Shown one piece after another: positions 57,068 through 64,000 of a stretch of 64,000 nucleotides of DNA. A program made the position numbers and the translations under genes. The stretch spans positions 5,478,396-5,542,395 of the forward strand of contig CAJSYZ010000003.1 of the NCBI GenBank assembly GCA_910574455.1. Reading direction: 5' to 3'. How positions within the stretch are numbered: position 1 is the stretch's first letter; every line of letters begins with the position of its first letter. A model generated the notes under the pieces. The model made no database searches and was not told where the DNA came from. It saw only the letters and a list, made by a program, of their open reading frames with translations. This stretch comes from Trichaptum fuscoviolaceum (taxonomy: Eukaryota > Basidiomycota > Agaricomycetes > Hymenochaetales > Trichaptaceae).

Positions 57068-57860
57068 TTATCGCAACAACATCGACAACATCGACGCGCA
57101 AGCGAGGAAGAAAAGGAGGCAGACAATGAAGGACAAGGCCATTAGTATTAATGGCACGTACATCAAAATTTCCCGTATGTCGGAGTAAATTACGCGGAGA
57201 GTCTCCATCTGCTCGTCGGTCCTCCGATCTGTGTCCTGTCCGCGTAATTTCTAAGAACTCTAGGTTAGCCAAGTTATCAGGTACGAGGGGTTTTTTTTTT
57301 TGCTTACCTGCAACTGAGACGTACTCAAAGTCAAGAGTGTCTCTGCTTCGGCGAAGAAATGTCCCAGTCGGAACAGACGTACAAACAAACCGAACCTGCC
57401 GGTTGTTTGTACGTTCTCGCAGACGCGTACGACCTCCTTAAGATCTCTAGATGTCGATGTCAGCGTATGTCAAGGTCCGGGGAAACGACACTCACTCGAT
57501 TAACTCCGTAACACGTTCTTCATAATCTCCTTCCGGCTTCCGTCGATTGAACTCAGTCAGAGCGGCCTCGGCGCGCGCATGAACATCTGATGAGCGATCG
57601 CGCGTACTTCCGGTTGCCTAAAGGAAAGCGAGGTAAGATTTCATGTCTTAGACGGATAACTGTGTCAGATCGCTCACCATCATCTGGCGGACAAGTCCGC
57701 CCGTTCCAAAGGTAGGCCTCCCGGCATGTGTACCCAAAGAAGACACTGATGGTAGCAGAACGTCCACCAGCCTTAAAAAAACGGCCCCAACTCCTTCCAA
57801 GCGCAGCCGTTCACGTACAGGACGAGCGTTGCGAAACATGCGTGCCCTCATGGTAGACAT
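57068..57860 (-). CDS. Predicted small membrane protein, 208 residues, unknown family
   Basis: Four exons, 57860-57678, 57617-57496, 57446-57308 and 57250-57068, join in frame with GT-AG introns of about 50-60 bases and end at TAA. The N-terminus is Arg-rich with a hydrophobic segment (VGAVFLRLVDVLLPSV). The middle is charged (RAEAALTEFNRRKPEGDYEE). The C-terminus has a strong membrane helix (MYVPLILMALSFIVCLLFFL) followed by a short tail. No homologue or motif is recognised. The clean splicing over four exons argues for a real gene. The second in-frame ATG at 57851 is an alternative start. Confidence 0.6.
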
Positions 57861-57869
57861 TGAAGTACA

Positions 57870-58565
57870 AGGGGCATGGCCCCTTTTTTTACTCTTCGCT
57901 TTGTTTTAAAGCCTCGTGTATTCGTAAGTCATCTAAAACCATATACACTAGAAAGGCTGCGCTAACTGATCTATTAAGCCTCGAGCTCGAGGAAGTCTTC
58001 GTCTGCACTATAATTATAGGATCCGTCATGGGTGGTTTTACCATTGTTTCGCCTCATACACAATGAGTTCCTCACGAAATTTCACGCTTGAAGTTCGAAC
58101 GGATACGTAGATTCTGTGTCTTTCAACGTATTGTAAAGGGCAGCTATGTATGTAGTATCTAAAGCTACACTTTGTAGTTATTCTCCTGTGAGTGCGACAG
58201 CGGTTCAATCACAGAACCTCGAGGCCGCTTCGTTCCGGCACTTCGGCCGTTGATCCCGCATGTTCCACTTCAACTGTAGGGCAGAAAAAATACTATTGCA
58301 TGTACAGTAATCAATCAAGTAAATTGAAACATAATATTGAATGATAGAAAAAGAAGAAAAAGGTGTAAATATAATGGTGAACTGAACTCATATTGGACTT
58401 GTGGACTTGCGAGCTACGTTGCTTACGTAGTATGGCATCGCCACCGCAAAATATCGGAGCTTACATCTGAGCTTGAACTTCTCGAAGCTTTCGACTCTAA
58501 ACATTAACTTCTTATATTTCATAAACTGCTATGTTTTTCATTATATGATACTACGTGCTATATTG
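57870..58565. other. Intergenic, no recognisable gene
   Basis: Short frames only; the stretch 58260-58400 is AT-rich. Confidence 0.4.
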
Positions 58566-58707
58566 ATGTCCGCACGTGACAGTTGCCGCGCCAGACTACC
58601 GCACTACCGCGCCAGACTACCGCTCTGCCGCTCTACAGAGCGGTAGTCTGGCGCGGTAGTGCGGTAGTTCAGCGCGGTAGCGCGGTAGTCCTGAGCGGAC
58701 ATTTCAG
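58566..58707. mobile_element. ACTACCGC-iteron MITE, copy 3 (compact, 142 bp)
   Basis: It opens with TGTCCGC and closes with GCGGTAGTCCTGAGCGGACA and TTTC, the inverse of the left end of copies 1 and 2. The interior folds almost completely: CGCGCCAGACTACCGCTCT is perfectly inverted as AGAGCGGTAGTCTGGCGCG around a 10-base loop. It is the shortest member of the family and shows that the terminal iterons alone can make a mobile unit. Confidence 0.8.
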
Positions 58708-58709
58708 GT

Positions 58710-59680
58710 GCCCGCTCAAACAGAAGCTCTCGGTCAACGAGGTCTCTCAATCTTCAGTCTTACTCTCCTACAAGGACTACTATGGTACATCGGTTCACCT
58801 CAAGCAGCAATTTCTTAACCGCTGCAACGAGTACCGGAGGCGATCCGAACTCACTCAAACTTCCGGGCACTCCTTTCGCATTGGCGAAACCTCTCACCTG
58901 CTTAGGCGGTGTTCCGCCGGACATCATTAAAAACTCCCGCCGCTGGTCCTCCGATTCATTCTAACGCTACTGGCGTAACCTCGACACCGTCATTCCAAGG
59001 CACACTTCGCGCCTCAAACTGCCGTCGGCCGTAGGCCCTGGGGGTGAGCCACGTCCGGGTTCTGGCTGTGGCTTGCTGTCTCTTGGGTTAGCCACCCCTG
59101 AGGATGTCTCACCTACAGCCGGGCCGTCGAAAGACGGCGGTTGGACCCCACTTAGATCAAACGGGTGGTTAAGATTAATGCATTATATGTTATATACCTT
59201 ACATTAAGCAGAGAGTAGATGCGAGACATACGTGTAGCTAAACCTCAAGCCAGACGACTCACTGAGTGAGTACAGCGGGTTGGACTTATACACTACGGTG
59301 CTGGAATTCCATCTTCCGTCAAAATCAGACGGAAATCGAACTAGGCTTATGTACTGCCTTGCGGGCGGAAATCCCAAAGTATTGACTAAACCGCTGGCCC
59401 TTGCACCTTATTTGTCGAATATTACTGTAGACTTTGACGATGGCGTCTGGAGGTTCACTAAAGAGGGTCGTATTCGAGGTCGTGGGACATATGATGATTA
59501 TAATTGATGACAGAACTAGAAGCGGTCGATTCAACCGTTGACTATAATGAACAAGTTAGAAACATGTCACCGGTAATTCTACATTATAGCATGGTATAGG
59601 GGGTTGTAAGGTCAGGATGTGAGAATGTGTGTGAGCGCAAGGTGGGCGGATAAGAGCTCCTTTTTACTGTCATTAATAGA
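58710..59680. other. No convincing gene
   Basis: A GC-richer stretch at 58730-59160 encodes Ser/Pro/Gly-rich pieces in changing frames (for example STGGDPNSLKLPGTPFALAK), perhaps a decayed exon. A 75-codon frame at 59280-59507 (+) has no recognisable motif. Confidence 0.35.
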
Positions 59681-59689
59681 CATAGTTAT

Positions 59690-62600
59690 TTAGGGCTCGC
59701 CATCTTCTTCGACTCTATCTTCTCCCTCTTCTGATTCTACATCATCCCAATAAATTTGGCTCAGTGAAGACCAATTCAAAGCCCGCTTGGTGTTAGGAAA
59801 GGCGCTGTTCAGACTCTGAATGAATTTAACTATACTTGCATGAATGTGTTGAAATGTTCCTTTTGTCGCATGGTCATGTATCGACTTGGTTATGTCTGTG
59901 ACTATATCTCGCGCATAACCAAAGTCGTAGTCGAAATCGGTTGTCTTTTGCCAAGGTACAATGAGTTTCGATGCCGGTACATCCGGATCTAAATGATCCA
60001 TGTAATGGACCATATATATCAGAGCAGCGAGCTGTTCACTTGTTGGACATCTCGCTGTGATAGTATCTTAGTTAATTATGAACATATCTTATCACTCTAA
60101 ATAAGACGTACGTGATGTTTTATGCCTTTGCAAGCTCATGGAAGAGAGGTGTGCATCTAGAAGCTTGAAGAATAATATAGAACACCGAGGATGTTCAGTA
60201 TTGGTCACGAAAGTTCCTGCGTAATGTTCCAACATCATCGCCATCAATGACTTGTCGTAACAAACTGAAGAAATAAAGTGACCACCAATAACAAGGCAGT
60301 CATCTAGAGACACGACAAAGTGTGGCGTGCCAGGTTGCATGTATCTGTGAGAGTCTGAATAAGCGGAAAGAGAAAGTGAACATCAGGACATGTACGCCTT
60401 ACAGTCCGTCTCCAGGCTTCAAGTAAACACATTGGTATGCTATTTGAGAGCTGAGCCATTCATTCTCTGATTTACCGATGTGGTGTTCGATCGCTTCACC
60501 TACAAACCAAAGTTTGTGTCCCAAGAGTGGTTGCACGTAAGTTGCGAAGCCAGCAGCGTCGATGTGGGTTGTGGATATTGCAGCTTCTGTTGTGATTAGA
60601 GCCCACAATGAAGGTACTTCGTCCATAGTGAGCTTTGTGGACCATGTAAATTCTTTGTTATTCCTGAAAATGTATCTCCTTCCGTCATCTAGTTCGCTAG
60701 AGAAAAAGCATCATTATTTCACTTGTTTCGCTTTAACCCCAGTATTCATGCTGACCTGGTAGGAAGTTTGACCGTTCCGCTGTCTAGTGGTATATCGAGC
60801 ATCAAATTAACTCGCTGACATTTGCCTATACCGTCAATGAATTTATCGATTGTAGTGCTCCGCATTCGACGTTCGGGGTTGTTATTAGTATATATTGACT
60901 GGTCTACGCGTAGTGCATTAGATATGATTACATGAGCATGTAACACTCGCACCTTGTACTTCGCGCGCGTCTGTCGTGTCTATTAATTCGGCAATTTGAT
61001 CTCGATCCCAAGCCTTGATATTGTACACCTTGTCTTTGTCTGAACCGTACACGGCTATATTCGCAGAGGCAAACAGCTTGCGCTTTTCGATCTCGCTTTT
61101 GTCATCCCATTCATGTCTGCTGAACTCAAGCAAGAAGGTTCCGAATTTATCGTTGTCTGGCTCTAACGTTTTACTAAGGACGTCGTTTAGGCTGTCGAGC
61201 TCCGGTTTCTGATTATAGACGATCAATACTGATTATATCTACATATTCACAATGCTTACGCACCATCGATGCCCATTTGTTGATAGGGAACTCCGTCCTC
61301 CTGTACCAGACTATCGCATCTCGACCAGGAGTTTTTTTCGCATTGATTTTCACTAAGCTGCTATCAGTCATTTCGGCTTCTTCGATGTTTATAAACACCG
61401 GAATAGAGAACTGGTCCTGCTCTTTCTGAATTGTGACGTTTCAATGGTCATTGATAATGTTAAGACGGAGAAGAAACAACTAACGTATCGAACGTTATTT
61501 TGCGGATCTTTTGCCGAATATTTCCTCATAATGGGTTGCTTCTCCGTACCAGTCATGCCTATGCTGCCGTGCGAACCACCATTATGTTCTACTAGTAGTT
61601 CAGGTAAAGCATCTATTCCACGGTTAGTATTCTTGGTTGCAGACCCATTCCCACGTCTCCTTCTTTTCTTCGGAGGCGCGGATGGAATCGATTGAGGAAG
61701 GTTAACGGTTTGCTGTTCACGAAGGCGTTTACTTGAGCGGGGTTTCGTGATCGGTAAGTTCTCCCTTTCGTGTTCAATGTTCTTCCTTTCGTGATCAATG
61801 TTCTGCCTTTCTTGATCAACGTTCTCCCTTTCCTGATCAATGTTCTGCCTTCCTTGATCAATGTTCTCCCTTTCGTGATCAACGTTCTCCCTTTCCTGAT
61901 CAATGTTCTGCCTTCCTTGATCAATGTTCTCCCTTTCGTGATCAAGTTCTCCCTTTCCTGATCAATGTTCTGCCTTCCTTGATCAACGTTCTCCCTTTCC
62001 TGATCAACGTTCTGAGACAAGCCCTCTTGCTGGTGTGAAGGGAGTGCTTGAGTTTCCGCATCTTCTGCGTCGACAGTTTCGGCAGCTTTAGATCTGTACG
62101 CCTCCGCCGCTTTGTGCAGAATTTTCTGCACCCACCCTGGCGTCACCTCTCTCTGTGCATCTCCCTGCACCAGCTCACGCATGAAGGTGCAAGCACTCGA
62201 TAGCTCATTACTGTGATCGCCGGAAACAGACACCCAGCTATGGGTTTCCGACACATGGGATGGGAAAGAACAGACAGACGGGGATCTGATTATTGAAGAC
62301 CATTCTGAAGCGAGTGCTTTCAATTTCGGGTAGAAGTTCGATACCCCATCGGTAACGAGCTCGGTGATGAATCGGGCAATTCTAGATTCGACGAAAAGCC
62401 TTAATGGATCATTCTTAAGCGAAGGCATTCCCATGAGCTTGAAGTTTTATTCAGCAGCGTGCTATGGTAGGTTATAGGTGCAATCTTACTGACCTCCACA
62501 CATTCATAAAGCGCAACGCGATTGGATGAGTTGTATGACGTCTGTGCAGGATAGAGTAAGACTATCGGTGATATAATGGCCGCTAAGTATAACGGTCGTA

Positions 62601-63582
62601 GAATCTGAAAGTCTGTTTTTCCCTCCAGAGATGGCACACTTCTTCCGAGAAACGCGCTAACACCATAAGGGTCAGGATATCGGTATGTCGATTGAGAGAA
62701 TATACGCACATAAGTCGTTCGCTGACCGTTGTTCCCTCGCGGTATGGCTACCTCATTGTCATAAATAGACCAGTACAAGATTAGTCAACGGAATATGTAC
62801 TCACCAATGAACAGCCTAATAGGCCTAACGCCGCCCACATGAGGTTTGAATGAACATATTTCAACTTCATTTCCGATTCCAGTCCTTCAACGCCCTTTAT
62901 CATGTCCCCGAGAATCTGACGTTTCGATCGAGTTCCTCGTCCGGTGTAGGGAGCTCCCGGGCTGTTAGGGCTGTTGATTCCGTCAGGTTTGTTCCGAGAA
63001 TCTCCTTCAATGCCTTGGCGTCGGCGTCCCAATTGATCACATCCATCACCAACTTTGGCCATTCCTTCACCCTTTCCATGTAGTGTATAGCGCCTGAACT
63101 CGGATTAGATACACCCACATACGATGGTTGATATAACCGAAAGTCCTCGTTAATATGGCCTTCGTCATCGTAGCGTACGGGCAAAAGCGCAAGATCCATA
63201 ACCTTCAACAGAAGGAATCGGTGCGCTAGCTCGTTAGATGCGCGGGGTTTAACCTTCTTTGAAAACGCTAGTTTGCATGGCTTTTGTTGAAGCTGATTAG
63301 CGCTCAGTATGCTGATCGGATATTATTCTCGAAATCAATCACTCCGTGCATAAGGTTCATCAAGAGTTCGTCTTTGTTCCGAGGGAAGTCGACTGGGCCT
63401 TCGGTTGCGCCTGCTTTATCCAACAGGTGCTGCCATAGTTTGTGTGTAGGTGGGACGTTCCATTGGGAAGATAAGACGACTGGTGTTAGGCATAGTGCCA
63501 TAACGTCTTTACACTTGAATGTTGGGTCATTGATAGTTGGTAGGTTCTCAATGTTATCGAAGGCTGGCATTGGGTTCGACAT
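59690..63582 (-). pseudogene. JmjC-domain protein with coding minisatellite (two apparent frameshifts)
   Basis: At least eight minus-strand exons connect by short GT-AG introns. The JmjC core is clear: PSLWALITTEAAISTTHIDA supplies the HxD iron ligands, and after an intron MQPGTPHFVVSLDDCLVIGG supplies the distal His, separated by LLGHKLWFVG. JmjC proteins are Fe(II)/2-oxoglutarate hydroxylases, often histone demethylases; the substrate here is unknown. Upstream lie a long N-terminal region, a repeat region of ENIDQERQ-like units (61760-62010) and a nuclear-localisation-like PPKKRRRRG. A missing base at 61945/61946 breaks the frame inside the repeats, and a second frame change lies near 63303, before LSANQLQQKPCKLAF. 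The conserved core is otherwise undamaged. Sequencing error could explain either break. Confidence 0.65.
61760..62015 (-). repeat. Coding minisatellite of 15-base half-units
   Basis: Minus-strand units alternate AACATTGATCARGGAAGGCAG and AACGTTGATCASGAAAGGGAG, encoding NIDQGRQ and NVDQERE variants about ten times. One unit lacks a base at 61945/61946. Two reading frames are open across the array because unit lengths are multiples of three without stop codons in either. Confidence 0.9.
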
Positions 63583-63589
63583 TCAAACT

Positions 63590-64000
63590 TCCGATGGGCT
63601 TGAAGGCAGTGGGAGTACTGGGTAATGCGGAGGTTGTGGGCGTGTTGGTCGTTGGGTGGGTTGTGGGCAATGTTGAAGAAGCAACACCTACGGCGCAGTC
63701 TCTGCGCCGCGGACTTCATATCATGTATTACATAATCGAACGAGCATTAATTTAGAACATGCACATGTGCGTACGCACATGCACACATTTGCTTCTTCGC
63801 TTGGTTTGTCCAAAAGTACCTGCCGTACAGGGGCCTTAGCTTTTAATATGCATGGCATTAACCTCGTGACCAAGCCAGCTGCTTTTCTGAGATGCTTGCA
63901 AGCAAAGTGAAGCGGAACGCCGACAAAGCAGCCCCCTTAAGTCCCCTGGTCTGGTTACGAGACTAACATAGTATTCTGTCATGACAGTCCATCCGATTCA
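63590..64000. other. Window end, no recognisable gene
   Basis: It contains the second copy of the 19-base string with the ATGTGCGTACGCACAT palindrome at 63765-63783. No coding feature was recognised. Confidence 0.5.

Noticed and set aside
61770..61961. Plus-strand open frame of repeated LPFLINV units
   Set aside because: It is the shadow of the minus-strand coding minisatellite in the JmjC gene.
1..64000. tRNA, rRNA or LTR retrotransposon
   Set aside because: Scanning for B-box-like GGTTCGANTCC, conserved rRNA words, reverse transcriptase YxDD contexts and paired long terminal repeats gave nothing convincing by eye.

Overview
The window reads as nuclear DNA of a mushroom-forming basidiomycete (Agaricomycetes). 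Coding stretches are cut by many 40-100 nt introns with GTRNGY donors and YAG acceptors, genes lie on both strands without operons, and several families I recognise from memory as expanded in agaric genomes are present. Species cannot be read from the sequence. All family names come from motif recognition by eye, not from a search.

The window is a repeat- and relic-rich accessory region. (a) About 1-5.6 kb: truncated end of a ribosomal stalk protein, a RING/SIM gene on the minus strand with a small inverted relic beside it, and a broken copy of an agaric-specific 'PVW' family gene. (b) About 5.8-16 kb: fragments of PRP2-type DEAH helicase and coatomer beta-prime, a MITE built from ACTACCGC motifs, a small proline/alanine-rich gene with a tandem relic, and a hAT-type MITE with its target duplication. 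(c) About 16.8-20.5 kb: a PPR-gene relic split by a 2.5-kb inverted-repeat element that carries F-box and GT31 glycosyltransferase remnants, then a coatomer relic. (d) 21.3-24 kb: a chromodomain-like gene with a duplicated promoter and a duplicated exon-intron unit. (e) 25.6-31.5 kb: two long CSE1/exportin-2 pseudogenes, one with a piece of NAA25 embedded. (f) 31.8-33.6 kb: a second RING/SIM gene whose first exon is duplicated in tandem. (g) 34.7-36.7 kb: a PHD-like finger plus caspase-fold-like gene. (h) 37-42.9 kb: more coatomer, PPR and PRP2 relics, and a Ser-rich gene whose 3' end has been replaced by a PRP2 piece. (i) 44.8-48.7 kb: an F-box/LRR tail, a hairpin element, a second ACTACCGC MITE and a second 'PVW' family gene. 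(j) 49.7-55.8 kb: a large ubiquitin-protease-like, PHD and Tudor-like gene with two in-frame stops and one frameshift. (k) 57-64 kb: a 208-residue predicted membrane protein, a third ACTACCGC MITE and a JmjC-domain gene with a coding minisatellite and two apparent frameshifts.

Two themes connect the region. First, essential housekeeping genes (PRP2, SEC27, CSE1, NAA25, a PPR gene) are present only as shuffled, intron-bearing fragments; the same PRP2 piece occurs five times with one common 3' boundary, so it behaves like a repeat family. Second, several genes have chromatin, ubiquitin or SUMO-type domains (two RING/SIM, PHD-caspase-like, USP-PHD-Tudor, JmjC, chromodomain) and sit among DNA transposons. 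Whether they act together, or are multicopy accessory genes accumulated in a degenerating compartment, cannot be decided from the sequence.
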